Below, piece by piece: positions 22,575-32,562 of a stretch of 64,000 nt of DNA (position 1 is the first letter of the stretch; each line of letters opens with the position of its first letter). The notes below the pieces were generated by a model. It saw nothing but the letters and a program-made list of their open reading frames with translations. It was not told the origin of the DNA and did no database searches. A program made the translations under genes and the position numbers. Origin of the DNA: Chitinophagaceae bacterium (GTDB taxonomy: Bacteria; Bacteroidota; Bacteroidia; Chitinophagales; Chitinophagaceae); the NCBI GenBank assembly GCA_016721385.1, contig JADKIE010000008.1:128609-192608 (forward strand), read 5' to 3'.

Positions 22575-23184
22575 TTTGTTGTAATCGTTCCATTATCAAT
22601 TTTAAATTTCTTTTGCCATTTTGTATATGGCTTTTTACCTGCAGCAGGGTATAGGAGGTTTGCTCCGTAATTTCCTGATAACTTTTTTTCTGTAAATAAA
22701 ACAAAGTTATACATTGCTGTTGTTCGGTGTTTAATTGTTGCAAAGCCATAGCCATATTATCCAAAGCCTTATCTTTTACAATATACTCATTTTTGTCTTC
22801 TGCTTCATAAGGTGTAGCTATAAACTGTTCGTTTAGTTCGGTAGTATATTTGCCTTTATCTCTAAGTTTCATCAGGCAATGGTTTTTGGCAACCATGTAT
22901 AACCAACTTTTAAAATATTCAACTTTATATTTTTGCAATTCGTTAATTGCCTTTAAAAAAACCTGTTGTACACCGTCTTTAGCTTCTTCTTCATTTTTTA
23001 AATACTTCATGCAAACACCCAACAATAAAATAGTATAGCGTTGTAATAATATGCCAAGCCACTCATTATTTTTATCGGCATAAAACCGTTCTAATAATTC
23101 GTTATCGGTAATAGTATCGTATTTATTGGTTATCAAGTTTAATACAACAATTGTTTTATGCTGATAAGATGTAAACTTAAGCAA
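22564..23184 (-). CDS. ECF-type RNA polymerase sigma factor
   Basis: Up to 206 residues with sigma region 2 (LLLGVCMKYLKNEEEAKDGVQQ, FKSWLYMVAKNHCLMKLR) and region 4 (LNTEQQQCITLFYLQKKSYQEI, then a helix-turn-helix around LQVKSHIQNGKRNLKL). It directs RNA polymerase to a dedicated promoter set. The overlapping downstream gene is the likely anti-sigma factor. The first 25 residues are not typical; the true start may be internal. The T9SS cluster next door is a possible target but nothing in the sequence proves it. Confidence 0.9.
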   Translation of the reverse strand: MLKFTSYQHKTIVVLNLITNKYDTITDNELLERFYADKNNEWLGILLQRYTILLLGVCMKYLKNEEEAKDGVQQVFLKAINELQKYKVEYFKSWLYMVAKNHCLMKLRDKGKYTTELNEQFIATPYEAEDKNEYIVKDKALDNMAMALQQLNTEQQQCITLFYLQKKSYQEITEQTSYTLLQVKSHIQNGKRNLKLIMERLQQNER

Positions 23185-23214
23185 ATTCCATAATTTAGAT
23201 GAACAAATAGATGT

Positions 23215-23985
23215 ATGAAATATTTTGTATGCTGCGTTCCTGTAGCACCCGTAAGGTTACTTGCTAATCATAAAGCTGAAATGACAAGCCAATTATTGTT
23301 TGGCGAATATTGCATTGTGGAAGAAGAGGATAAATTGGGTTGGGCTAAAATTACTGTAAAGCAGGATGGATATACAGGCTGGTGCCAGCTATCGCATATT
23401 ACAAACGTAACCGAAAGAGAATATACCGGAGCAAATAATTTTTTGGCAGCCGATTGGATAAATAAGCTGTCGTATAATGGTCAACAGATGTATGTTCCCT
23501 TGGGAAGTTTGTTAGTGGCAGATAAAACAAGCAGTAGTTTTTGGCAGCAAAACAAGATTGACTATTTGGGAACAGTATGGAAAGCGGAAGATTTTGAAAC
23601 CAACGAATCAACAATCAGGCATATTGCATTTAAGGTTATAAACACTCCCTATTTATGGGGTGGCCGATCGGTATTTGGAATTGATTGTAGTGGGTTTACA
23701 CAATTAGTATATAAATTTTTGGAGATACATTTGTTACGGGATGCTCATTTGCAGGTAACTCAAGGTACAACCGTTGCTTTTTTACAAGAAGCTAAATGCG
23801 GTGATCTGGCATTTTTTGATGATGAAAATGGCGCTATCATTCATGTAGGCATTTTACTTAATTCATTTGAAATTATACATGCCTCCGGTAAAGTACGTAT
23901 TGATAAAATAGATAACGAAGGAATTATTAATAGCGATACCGGGCTACGTACTCAAGCACTCAGGATTATAAAACGCTATTTTTAA
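23215..23985 (+). CDS. NlpC/P60 (C40) cell-wall peptidase with N-terminal SH3 domains
   Basis: The 256-residue protein cuts peptidoglycan stem peptides. Two bacterial SH3-like segments fill residues 1-130 (KLGWAKITVKQDGYTGWCQLSHI). The catalytic domain has Cys in DCSGF, His in IHVGI and a third polar residue site in IIHASGKVR. The RDA-QVTQGT motif is that of the YkfC type dipeptidyl-peptidases. No signal peptide is evident, which fits a cytoplasmic muropeptide-recycling enzyme. It is divergent from the sigma gene and convergent with the permease, which it overlaps by 4 bases. Confidence 0.9.
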   Translation: MKYFVCCVPVAPVRLLANHKAEMTSQLLFGEYCIVEEEDKLGWAKITVKQDGYTGWCQLSHITNVTEREYTGANNFLAADWINKLSYNGQQMYVPLGSLLVADKTSSSFWQQNKIDYLGTVWKAEDFETNESTIRHIAFKVINTPYLWGGRSVFGIDCSGFTQLVYKFLEIHLLRDAHLQVTQGTTVAFLQEAKCGDLAFFDDENGAIIHVGILLNSFEIIHASGKVRIDKIDNEGIINSDTGLRTQALRIIKRYF

Positions 23986-24434
23986 GTAACATCATTTTTA
24001 TCAACAGATAAAGTAGTTGGCTTAATAACAGCGGCATTGTTTTTTGCCGCAGCATTGGTTTTTGGCTTATCTAAAAACAACATTTTAATGGCAATTAAAA
24101 TTAATAATACTGCAAATATTTTTTTTACGGTATCCTGTGGTAGGCTTAGAGCTACTTTGCTTCCAAAATAGCTGCCAACCAAAAAGCCAACAGCTAAAAT
24201 AGCTACTACTCTAAAATCAACATGACCTTGTTTGTAATACTGTAATACACCTAAAATACCAACCGGCAGCATGATAAGGCCAAGCGATGTGCCTTGTGCT
24301 GTTTTTTGGCTAAAGCCAATAAAATAAACCAATGCAGGCACAATAATTATACCACCACCTACACCAACCATGCCGCCCAGCATACCTGCAGCAATGCCTA
24401 CCAGTATTATTATTAGTATTGTTTGTGTATCCAT
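23982..24434 (-). CDS. TauE/SafE-family membrane permease, short form
   Basis: About 150 residues with four predicted membrane segments (ILIIILVGIAAGMLGG, ALVYFIGF region, VVAILAVGFLVGSYFG, IFAVLLILIAIKML). The glycine-rich MVGVGGGIIIVPAL motif is the signature of the TauE/SafE family, exporters of sulfite and organosulfonates. Full family members are about 250 residues; this is a single repeat that would need to dimerise. I start at MDTQT (24434), because the longer form begins inside the ppa stop. The tail (KTNAAAKNNAAV) is polar and low-complexity. The substrate is unknown. Confidence 0.8.
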   Translation of the reverse strand: MDTQTILIIILVGIAAGMLGGMVGVGGGIIIVPALVYFIGFSQKTAQGTSLGLIMLPVGILGVLQYYKQGHVDFRVVAILAVGFLVGSYFGSKVALSLPQDTVKKIFAVLLILIAIKMLFLDKPKTNAAAKNNAAVIKPTTLSVDKNDVT

Positions 24435-24454
24435 TTTTATTTTTTTATGAAACA

Positions 24455-24996
24455 TTAGCTGAATTTTTCGGCATACATATTTATAGCATCGTCAATAATT
24501 TTGTAAGCTTTTTCTTTTGATTGAAATTCATCAATTTCAACAACTTTATGTTGCAATACTTTGTATTGTTCAAAAAATTCTTTAACACCGCAATAAAATA
24601 GGGCGGTAAATCATTTATACATTTTATATGGTTTACAGCAGGGTCGCTGCTGGCAACAGCAATAATTTTATCATCTACTTCGCCATTGTCAATCATTTGC
24701 ATATTGCCAATTACTGTAGCTTCTACCAAACAAAGTGGTTGAATACTTTCGCTGCACATTACCAATATATCTAAAGGGTCACCATCATAACCTAAGGTTT
24801 GGGGTATAAAGCCGTAGTTAATAGGGTAGTGAAAAGACGAATAAATTACTCTGTCTAATTTTAGTAAGCCGGTAACTTTATCAACTTCGTATTTGGCTTT
24901 TGTGCCTTGCGGTATTTCAATTAAGCCATTAACAATTTGCGGAGCTTTTGCTCCGTAATGAGCGCCATGCCATGGATGAAGTGTATGTGTATTCAT
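24455..24996 (-). CDS. ppa: inorganic pyrophosphatase, one frameshift
   Basis: This family I pyrophosphatase hydrolyses PPi made in biosynthesis. The start at MNTHTLHPWHG (24996) fits Bacteroidota homologues. Visible motifs are the substrate-binding KAKYEVDK and the metal-binding DGDPLDILV, plus DNGEVDDKIIAV. One T missing in a T run (A run on the plus strand at 24572-24577) breaks the frame after LPPYFIAVLKN. Restored, it reads FFEQYKVLQHKVVEIDEFQ and ends at 24455, 180 residues in all. It is immediately downstream of crcB on the same strand. The enzyme is essential, so the break is almost surely a sequence error. Confidence 0.92.
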
Positions 24997-25016
24997 ATTA
25001 ATTTGTAGCAATTATT

Positions 25017-25362
25017 TTAAAACCTAAAAGTAGCAGTAATACCCAGTATTACGCTTAACGCAATATAACTTAATGCAGTTAAAGCTTTACCGCTTTGCAG
25101 CAATTGTACATTTTCTAATGCAAAGGCACTAAATGTGGTAAAACCTCCACAAATACCTGTAGCTAAAAACAATTTCCAGTTATTATCAAAGCCATTATTT
25201 TTAAGCTGAACGCTATAAAAATACCTATAGCAAAACTCCTAAAATATTAACTGTAAAAGTGGCAAACGGAAATGTTTTAGCTGCAAGCAACAAAGAAATA
25301 AAATAGCGTACAATTGAACCTAGTGCACCGCCCAGACCAACAAGTAAGACGTTTTTTAACAT
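25017..25362 (-). CDS. crcB: fluoride channel CrcB/Fluc, two frameshifts
   Basis: Fluc channels let toxic fluoride leave the cell. Restored, the protein has 115 residues: GLGGALGSIVRYFIS at the N-terminus, TFTVNILGSFAIGIF, and the diagnostic GICGGFTTFSAFALE. Four membrane helices are expected, acting as a dual-topology dimer. Two single A deletions, at GGAGTTTT (near 25240) and in the five-A run near 25207, break the frame. The gene is therefore easy to miss. It begins 1 base after the upstream lipoprotein stop and is followed by ppa. Confidence 0.87.
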
Positions 25363-25363
25363 G

Positions 25364-25765
25364 CTATTGGTTTTCGTTAAAGGTGTATTTTAAATCTACC
25401 TGCCATTTATTATTTTGCCAAACCAGTTTTATTTTTTGTTTTATTTCTTTTTTGTACGAGTTAGAATAGTTGAAAATATGAACACTATCATTTAGTGCAA
25501 CTATTTCATTCATATTAATATTGGCTTCTTTAAATTTTGCCAGCTCAGCCTTGTCTTTCTTTTCGTACTCTTGTTTAAATCGTTCAAAGTACTGCATATT
25601 TGGTCATCTTTTAATAAAAAGGCTCAGCCAGGCCAAATTTATTGTCTAAAATGTTTCTGATAAAGTGGTTGCCACATCGGTATCGGTTGTTGGCACCTGG
25701 GTTGATTTGGTAGTGCAGCCAAAAAGCATAATACCGCAAATAAAAAGGGAGAATATTTTATACAT
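25364..25765 (-). CDS. hypothetical lipoprotein, frameshifted
   Basis: The frame starting at 25765 gives a lipoprotein signal (MYKIFSLFICGIMLFGC) and then TTKSTQVPTTDTDVATTLSE before a stop. The C-terminal half is read in another frame from 25597 (MQYFERFKQEYEKKDKAELAK to KYTFNENQ). Between them DNKFGLAEPF is readable in a third frame. Two or more indels near 25605-25660 separate the pieces. The ending (IKLVWQNNKWQVDLKYTF) resembles the beta-strand end of small NTF2/DUF4878-like lipoproteins. Function unknown. Confidence 0.6.
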
Positions 25766-25800
25766 ACTTAAAGGTAAACATCTTTAAATAAAGCTAATAA

Positions 25801-25829
25801 AAAAGCATCCATTTTTTATGGATGCTTTT
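25801..25829 (-). terminator. terminator of the DUF4878-like lipoprotein gene
   Basis: AAAAGCATCCAT (25801-25812) pairs with ATGGATGCTTTT (25818-25829). On the minus strand it lies 19 bases after the stop codon and is followed by T-rich sequence. Confidence 0.85.
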
Positions 25830-25847
25830 AAAATATATAAACAGGTA

Positions 25848-26456
25848 TTATTTTTTCTCCTTCATGGCATCTTCAAATTCTTTGGCCAATTTCTCAATAT
25901 TATCCTTATTGTTTTTCATAGTTTCAATAAACTTCTTGGTTTTTTCATCCAGAGAATCAAGCTTTAAATTATTAAGTTTATCAAGCCCTTTTTGTAAGCT
26001 ATCCGATATGTTTACATTATCTAAATTAACGCCTTCTTTTCCAGCCATATTCATTCCGGTTGATAGTAGGGAGATTTTCCAAACACCGTCTTCTTTTACA
26101 AGTTTAAATGTTTGTGTGGTAGTTTTGTCTTTTTCTTTAACATCCACATTTACGCTGGCTTTATCACCTTCAATTTTTTCATCCTTTACAGTAAAAGATA
26201 CATCTTTAGATTTTTCTATAAACTCATTCTTTAGTTTATCCGTAGCATCTTTTTCATTTCCAAATGTTTTGGCAATGCTTTCTGCCATCTCAAGCATTTG
26301 TATATCCGACTTTGTTACAAATTTTTTGATAGATGTTACATCTCCTTTTTTCATGGCATCTAAAAATGCATTTACTGCACCTGATGGGCCCGATGAATTT
26401 GTTTTACAACTAAAAAGTACTATTGACAAGGCTAGTACACTTAAAATCTTTTTCAT
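25848..26456 (-). CDS. lipoprotein of the DUF4878 / NTF2-like type
   Basis: The signal is MKKILSVLALSIVLFSC with lipobox LFSC. Residues 25-125 form an NTF2-like unit (AVNAFLDAMKKGDVTSIKKFV, then SFTVKDEKIEGDKASVNVDV and KLVKEDGVWKISL), as in DUF4878 proteins. The C-terminal 60 residues are Lys/Asn/Asp-rich and probably helical. Single-gene unit with its own terminator. Likely periplasmic or surface lipoprotein, function unknown. Confidence 0.82.
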   Translation of the reverse strand: MKKILSVLALSIVLFSCKTNSSGPSGAVNAFLDAMKKGDVTSIKKFVTKSDIQMLEMAESIAKTFGNEKDATDKLKNEFIEKSKDVSFTVKDEKIEGDKASVNVDVKEKDKTTTQTFKLVKEDGVWKISLLSTGMNMAGKEGVNLDNVNISDSLQKGLDKLNNLKLDSLDEKTKKFIETMKNNKDNIEKLAKEFEDAMKEKK

Positions 26457-26523
26457 TATTTATTTTTTAAGGTTTATTAATATTATTATGATACAAGGTA
26501 TAAATATTTATAATATTGGCAAT

Positions 26524-26551
26524 AAAAAAGGCAACTTAAGTTGCCTTTTTT
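26524..26551 (-). terminator. palindromic terminator of phoH
   Basis: Bases 26524-26551 form a perfect 28-base palindrome with centre AACTTAAGTT and A/T runs on both sides. It starts one base after the phoH stop codon and can work on both strands. Confidence 0.9.
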
Positions 26552-26552
26552 A

Positions 26553-27556
26553 TTATTTTGAAGGTTGAGTTTTCTTTTCTTCTTCCAATTTGTATTCTAT
26601 CTTTTTTGCATCATCTTTATTATACGCTTTAATAATTTGCTTAACCAGCCTATGACGTACTACATCTTCTTCATCTAATTCAATATGGGCAATGCCATCA
26701 ATATTCTTTAACAAACGAGTAGCTTTAAACAAACCGCTCTGCTGATTTTTGGGCAAATCTATTTGCGTAGGGTCGCCGGTAATAATAGCTTTGGCATTTG
26801 GCCCAATACGTGTTAAAAACATTTTTATTTGCAGGTCATTGGTATTTTGTGCTTCATCTAAAATAATAAAAGCATTATCCAGTGTTCGTCCTCTCATATA
26901 AGCAAGTGGCGCTATTTCTATAGCACGGGTTTGCATATAGTAGCCTAATTTATCGGCAGGTATCATATCGTCCAATGCATCGTAAAGCGGACGTAAATAC
27001 GGATCAATTTTTTCTTTTAAATCGCCGGGCAAAAAACCAAGGCTTTCACCAGCTTCTACTGCAGGCCTTGTTAAAATAATTTTTTAACCACTTTGTTTTT
27101 TAATGCTTTTACAGCTAATGCTACAGCAGTATAGGTTTTACCGGTTCCGGCAGGGCCAATAGCAAATAGTATATCATTTTTATCACAAGCCTCAACCATC
27201 AATTTTTGGTTGGCAGTTCGGGCTCTTACCGTTTTTCCGTTAGGACCAAATACCAATACATCATTGGGGTTTCTGTCAATAAAATTATCGATGGCCCGTT
27301 CATCATCTCCGCCCAATATTTGTTCAAAATAATTGGCGCTCATGTGTCCGTTTCTTTCTAGATACTGGAGAATGAGATCAATCTTTTCCCTTGCTCCATC
27401 TATTTGCTCTGGAGCACCGCTTAACTTTATTTGTGTGCCACGGCTTAAAATTTTTAAGAGAGGGAATTTCTTTTTTAAGATGTCTAACTTACCATTGTTA
27501 ACTCCAAAAAACTCAATAGGGTTAACGGTTTCCAGGTTGATGATAGTCTCTGTCAA
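26553..27556 (-). CDS. phoH: PhoH-like ATPase, one frameshift
   Basis: A cytoplasmic P-loop ATPase linked to RNA metabolism and often found near ybeY. The N-terminal 120 residues hold a KH-like part (LLKILSRGTQIKLSG). Walker A is GPAGTGKTYTA and Walker B is FIILDEAQN, followed by IGPNAKAIITGDPTQIDLP. One missing A in the run after GTGGTT (plus-strand T run at 27080-27085) breaks the frame after KNKVVKK. Restored, it continues IILTRPAVEAGESLGFLPG. Length 334 is usual. Confidence 0.92.
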
Positions 27557-27793
27557 AGGCTTTTAATTTTGTTGCTGTTTTTGCGCTAAACATGGCAGCA
27601 ATTGGGTTCAATTAAAATTGTTACGTACTTAAATCCATCTAAACCAAATTTAAACAATATCTTTTTATAAAACCAAGTTTTACTTATCAACAGAATGTTA
27701 ATTAATAAACATATAATTTACTTTTTGCAAGAAATTTTAAATAATTGGATTGTTATTTTTTTCTTTACTTCGTTTGGTAAGATTTTTATTGGG

Positions 27794-28411
27794 ATGCAAA
27801 AAGAAAGTAAAAGATATTTTATTTTGAATAAGCCATACAATATGGTATCGCAATTTGTAAGCAGCCACGATGTGCCATTGTTGGGCAAAATTGATTTTAA
27901 TTTTCCGGAAGGAACACATGCTATAGGCAGGTTAGACAGCACATCCGAAGGATTATTAATTTTGACAACCGATAAAACCGTTACCCGAAAATTATTTTTA
28001 GCCAATACGCCACACACCCGTACTTATTTAGTAATGGTACAAAATAAAATGACTTTAGAAACACTGGATAAGCTTAGAGATGGAATTGAAATTAAAATTA
28101 AAAATGGCGAAAGTTATTGTGCAAAACCTTTTTCAATAAAAATAATTGAACAGCCTGCTTCATTATATAAATATGCAACCGATTACAGAGAAGTATATGC
28201 TCACACCTGGTTGCTTATTACATTAACCGAAGGAAAATTCAGGCAAGTACGCAAAATGGTATTAGCAGTTAAGCACAGGTGCCTGCGATTAATTAGACTA
28301 AATATCAGCGGAATTTTATTGGGCGATATGAATCCCGGTGAAGTAAAGGAAATACCGGAAGATGAATTTTATGCATTATTAAAACACCCTGCACAAATTC
28401 CATTTAATTAA
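27794..28411 (+). CDS. RluE/RluF-like pseudouridine synthase
   Basis: It converts a specific uridine of rRNA to pseudouridine. I start at MQKESKRYF (27794), where homology begins; the upstream in-frame extension is hydrophobic and unlikely. The catalytic motif is GRLDSTSEGLLILTTD with the Asp nucleophile, and GKFRQVRKM is the family's C-terminal motif. There is no N-terminal S4 domain, as in RluE. The last bases overlap the end of the convergent TonB receptor gene by 4. Confidence 0.9.
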   Translation: MQKESKRYFILNKPYNMVSQFVSSHDVPLLGKIDFNFPEGTHAIGRLDSTSEGLLILTTDKTVTRKLFLANTPHTRTYLVMVQNKMTLETLDKLRDGIEIKIKNGESYCAKPFSIKIIEQPASLYKYATDYREVYAHTWLLITLTEGKFRQVRKMVLAVKHRCLRLIRLNISGILLGDMNPGEVKEIPEDEFYALLKHPAQIPFN

Positions 28412-30908
28412 AACCTGGCAACCAATTTAAAATTAACCAACCTCGGCGTAAGCCTGTTAGGAATACTGTAAATATTATTTGCAAAATCTTTTACTAATTG
28501 ATACGAAATAATGTTTTGCCTGTCTATTAAATTAAATACTTCAAAACTGGCCCAAATATTTTGAAAATTTTTAAAAGGACTGTGGCTTCTGCGTAAGTTT
28601 CGTTCGCTTAATAATTGTGCACTAAAGCCTACATCTACTCTAATATAGGGTTCTACAATCAATGCATTTCTGTATCTAACACTGTTAGGTATATTATGGC
28701 TCATATTACTGCCATACAATGCATTTAAGTGTAGTTTAAAATTTTTGTTGGTAGGCAAATAATCTTCAATAAATAAACCTACTGTAATTAATCGGTCTGT
28801 TGGCCGGCGTAACCAACCTATAGTATTTCCAATGCTATCCACAGCAACCTGATCGGTTGTTTGTGCTGTAATGATTTCACCGGCAGCATTTTTGTATTGG
28901 TAATACGTATCGTTATCTAAATTTTCTCTGCTACGCATAAAACCAACACTTACCCAGCTTTCGGCATCTTTTACCAATTCGCCAAAAAGCCTTGCTTCAA
29001 TCCCTGTAGTGTATGCTTTAGCGTTATTATTTCCATAGTATTTGATTTTAACATTATCTATGTCGTAAATATTTACTTTACTTATATTTTTATAATAGGC
29101 TTCAGTAGAAAGCCTGAAAGGTTTGCCGCTAAAACCTTTAAAATTGTAATTCATCCCGGCCACAAACTGATAACTTTTTTGTGCAGCTACATTCGTATTT
29201 AGTGTGCCATCATATTTACGCAGCTCTCTGTAAAAAGGTGGCTGGTTATATGTACCTGCCGCTAAATTAAACACTACATCTTTTTGCCACTTGGGTTTAA
29301 AACTTAACTGAGCTCTGGGACTTATTAAAAATTCTTTGTTAAGTGTATTGTAATTATAACGTACACCCAATTGTAGTGTAATATTTTTATTGGTATCGCC
29401 AAGGCGTATATTATCTTGTACATATCCGCTAAATTTTTGTACAGATAAATTGGCAACCGAGTTGGTAGATTTAAATAAGGTTAAGGAAGATGGTGTATAG
29501 GGAAGCGAATAACCTGCAGAGTCTTGATATTCCCATTCTTTTAATTTATCATCAATATTGGTTTGCTCAATAGTGCTTCCAAATTGAATAAAATGTTTAC
29601 CTTTATCTATACTTGCTTTTACAGATGCATTGTACACTGTTATATCTAACTTATTTCTTCCATAGTTTTGATAATAACCTGCACCAAGTGGATTAACTAT
29701 TTGCCCAAAAGTGCTGCTGGTGTTATCAAAATCTCTATCACCAAATAAATAAGCGCCGGCTATATCAAAATTTTCGGTTTCTTTATTTTGAAAACGGCTT
29801 AACATTCATTTTAAACGTAGTTTTTTATTAGGCTGATAAATGGTGCTTATGCCTATTAAACTGGTGCTATAGCTATCTTTTTCTTGCCCCTCAAAGAAAA
29901 TATCGAGGCCTAAATTGGCTGTAAATAAAGGCGAAAAAACAGAAGATGTTTTTTTTGCCGACTCAGGGATTAATGTAAATTTTGTTTTAGATAAATTACC
30001 TAAAATTTCGAACTGAATTTTTTCGTTTAATTTATAGGTAATAAAAGTTTGTACGTCGGTAGATGATGGAATGTAAGCACCTGTAGTTTCCTGATTACTT
30101 AACAAATTTTTATTGCTGCGATTACGAACACCTAATAAATAAGTGGCTCTGCTATTTTTAGAAGATCCTTCAATATGCATGCCCTGCTCCAATAAGCTGA
30201 TATATGCCGAGCCGCCAAACTCTTTGGTTTTTTGTATTGGATATCTAAAACGCTGCTCATTTTATCGCCATACTTTGCCTGAAACCCGCCGTTATAAAAA
30301 CTCACACTACGGGCAAGCTCGGGGTTAATAAAACTTAAGCCTTCTTGTTGCCCACTACGAACTAAATATGGCCTGAAAATTTCAAAATCATTTATGTACA
30401 TTAAATTTTCATCGTAATTGCCGCCACGTACACTGTATTGAGAAGTAAGTTCGTTGTTGCTACCCACTAAAATTTTTATTAAACCTTCTACACCGCCAAT
30501 TGTACTTGGCAATACCAATGCATTTTTAGGATTTACTTTTGTAAGCCCTGCTTCTTTTCTATCTCTTTCATCTGTAATGGTTATGGTTTCTAAAACCTTG
30601 CCACCAAGCTCCATTTTAATGTTTATAATTTCCTGCTCTCCGTTACTTAAATAAAAATTCTTTTGTACATCCGTGTATCCTGTGTACGAAAAAATTAAGG
30701 CTACTGCTTTATCGGCCTGTACTTTTATTTTAAAATAACCACTATCATTGGCAATAACACCATTTGTTTTTCCTAAAACGGTAACCGAAACACCGGGTAA
30801 TGGATTTTCATTTTCGTTAATAATTTTACCGCTAACCCAGGCGTATTTGTGTTGGGCTAAAGTTGATGAAAGTATAAGAGTAAAGGCCAAAGCCAAAAAT
30901 ATTTTCAT
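28408..30908 (-). CDS. TonB-dependent receptor with carboxypeptidase-like N-domain, broken by one frameshift and one in-frame TGA
   Basis: Outer-membrane active transporter of about 833 residues. The order is signal peptide, carboxypeptidase-like regulatory domain (WVSGKIINENENPLPGVSVTVLG), plug (GGVEGLIKILVG, QYSVRGGNYDENLMYIND), then a beta barrel ending in Phe (LVNFKLVARF). A frame break lies near 30215. A TGA at 29806-29808 interrupts KKLRLK and MLSRFQNKE with both sides in the same frame; TGG (Trp) would be expected. No SusD gene is adjacent, so a glycan role is not implied. The substrate is unknown. Confidence 0.87.
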
Positions 30909-30972
30909 GGCATGAAGATAAATATTTTACACCTTTTATAAGAATCCTTATTTTCAACAAAAAATTACGAAA

Positions 30973-31868
30973 GTGAAAACTAAAAATTATTGTATTACTC
31001 TTTTGGCTCTGTTATGTTTTTCATGCAATAACTCTACGCAAAAATCAAAAAAAGGGATTGACAAAATTTTGGCCGAAGATTCGGTAGTAAAAAAATACAG
31101 TAATGGTGTAATTTCATTAGCCAATTCTACAAATATTCCTGAAATACTATGTCAGGAGTGGGTGCAGGAAGATGATGCTCAAACGCTGAAAGATGTTGAC
31201 GAAACATCAATGCTATCGCTTAGCATACGTACGTTTCATTTTTTTAACGATGGGAGTTTTATAAAAATTACCGTAATGCCTGGGATTATGGCAATTGGGA
31301 TTATAACAATGCCACTAAAACAATTACCCTAAATAATAAAATGGGCGGCGATAGGGATGTATATAAAATAGCATCCATAGCTACCGACGAATTAAATGTA
31401 GTTAATAAAGGCATTAATTCAAGTACTGTCATCAAATTTTTATCTTCCGAAAAGGCCTTAAAAGTAATGGCAGATGAGCCTTTTCATATTAATAACAATC
31501 AATGGCGTATAAAACCTGCACATAAAGAAACCGATGCTGAAGTAAAACTGCGGTTAAAAGAAAATTTGCAATTTTTTGTACTGTTTTACAGTGCAGCTAT
31601 AGCAAAGGACGATAGGGTAATATCTTTTTATGGTTTGCCGGGTTGTTTAAAATGGTATGGTGGTGGCATTTATATGAAAGATAAAAATGAACTTAACGAT
31701 GAATGGATTAACTGCTTTTACAATAAGGAGCAAGCACTGAAAGCATACACTTTGATGGAAAAAGTAATGGATAAAAAGTATAGTTGGCCTAAAGAAAATA
31801 TTGGATGGGTTAAAAAGAATTTATTTGTGCTGGAGCAAATGGTAAAAAATTTAGATACCGTTAATTAA
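30973..31868 (+). CDS. hypothetical lipoprotein, one frameshift, GTG start
   Basis: Begins with GTG and a lipoprotein signal (MKTKNYCITLLALLCFSC). The middle reads EWVQEDDAQTLKDVDETSMLS and FHFFNDGSFIK. A break at the A run 31263-31267 hides NYRNAWDYGNWDYNNATKTI, which is readable in the next frame up to the second half starting around 31341. Restored length 298. The C-terminal half (YSAAIAKDDRVISFYGLPGC) has no family I recognise. It ends 4 bases inside the convergent rpe gene. Confidence 0.7.
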
Positions 31869-32512
31869 ATAGCTTTTAGTGCTGCAATAGTCTCCATTGG
31901 ATTAGCGGATTTAAACACTGTATTTCCTGCCACCAAAACATCTGCACCGGCATCAATAATGCTTTTGGCATTGGCTAATGTAACCCCGCCATCAATTTCA
32001 ATCTTAACTTTTAAAAACTGCTCATCGATCATTTCCCTGAGGCGTTTTATTTTATTTAACGTATGCGGTATAAAAGATTGACCACCAAAACCCGGGTTTA
32101 CACTCATTATACATACTACATCAATATCTTGTAAAATATCACGTAATAATTCAACAGGGGTATGTGGGTTAATGGCTACGCCAGCCTGCATTTCAAGGCT
32201 TTTAATTTGCTGAATGTTTCTGTGTAAATGTGTACATGCTTCGTAGTGTACGGTTAAGATATCTGCTCCGGCTTTTTTAAAAGCTTCGGCATATTTTTCC
32301 GGCTCTTGTATCATTAAATGCACATCGCAAACTTTTGAAGTAGCTTTTCTAAAAAAATCAATCAACATTGGGCCAAAAGAAATATTTGGAACAAAACGGC
32401 CATCCATCACATCTAAATGATACCAATCTGCCTGGCTTTGGTTCAGCATAGTACAATCAGCTTCTAAATTTAAAAAATTAGCAGATAGGAGAGAAGGTGC
32501 GATAAGTGCCAT
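31865..32512 (-). CDS. rpe: ribulose-phosphate 3-epimerase
   Basis: Interconverts ribulose 5-phosphate and xylulose 5-phosphate in the pentose phosphate pathway. The 215-residue TIM barrel is intact. Motifs are HLDVMDGRFVPNISFG (metal His and catalytic Asp), VHLMI, MSVNPGFGGQSF and EIDGGV (second catalytic Asp). Standard length. Confidence 0.97.
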   Translation of the reverse strand: MALIAPSLLSANFLNLEADCTMLNQSQADWYHLDVMDGRFVPNISFGPMLIDFFRKATSKVCDVHLMIQEPEKYAEAFKKAGADILTVHYEACTHLHRNIQQIKSLEMQAGVAINPHTPVELLRDILQDIDVVCIMSVNPGFGGQSFIPHTLNKIKRLREMIDEQFLKVKIEIDGGVTLANAKSIIDAGADVLVAGNTVFKSANPMETIAALKAI

Positions 32513-32562
32513 TTGAATTATGAATTAGTTTGCAAGATACATAGATGAAAAGAACTATCAAA

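Noticed and set aside
25822..26568. Plus-strand 248-codon frame rich in Ser and Phe
   Set aside because: It is antisense to a lipoprotein gene with a clear lipobox and NTF2-like domain; its composition is that of a reversed Lys/Glu-rich gene.
27695..27793. Upstream extension of the pseudouridine synthase
   Set aside because: It is hydrophobic and unlike the family; the ATG at 27794 begins the conserved part.
29806..29808. TGA read as tryptophan (altered code)
   Set aside because: TGA ends other intact genes here and Trp is written TGG throughout.
28408..30908. Polysaccharide utilisation locus
   Set aside because: There is a TonB-dependent receptor but no SusD partner, glycosidase or dedicated regulator beside it.
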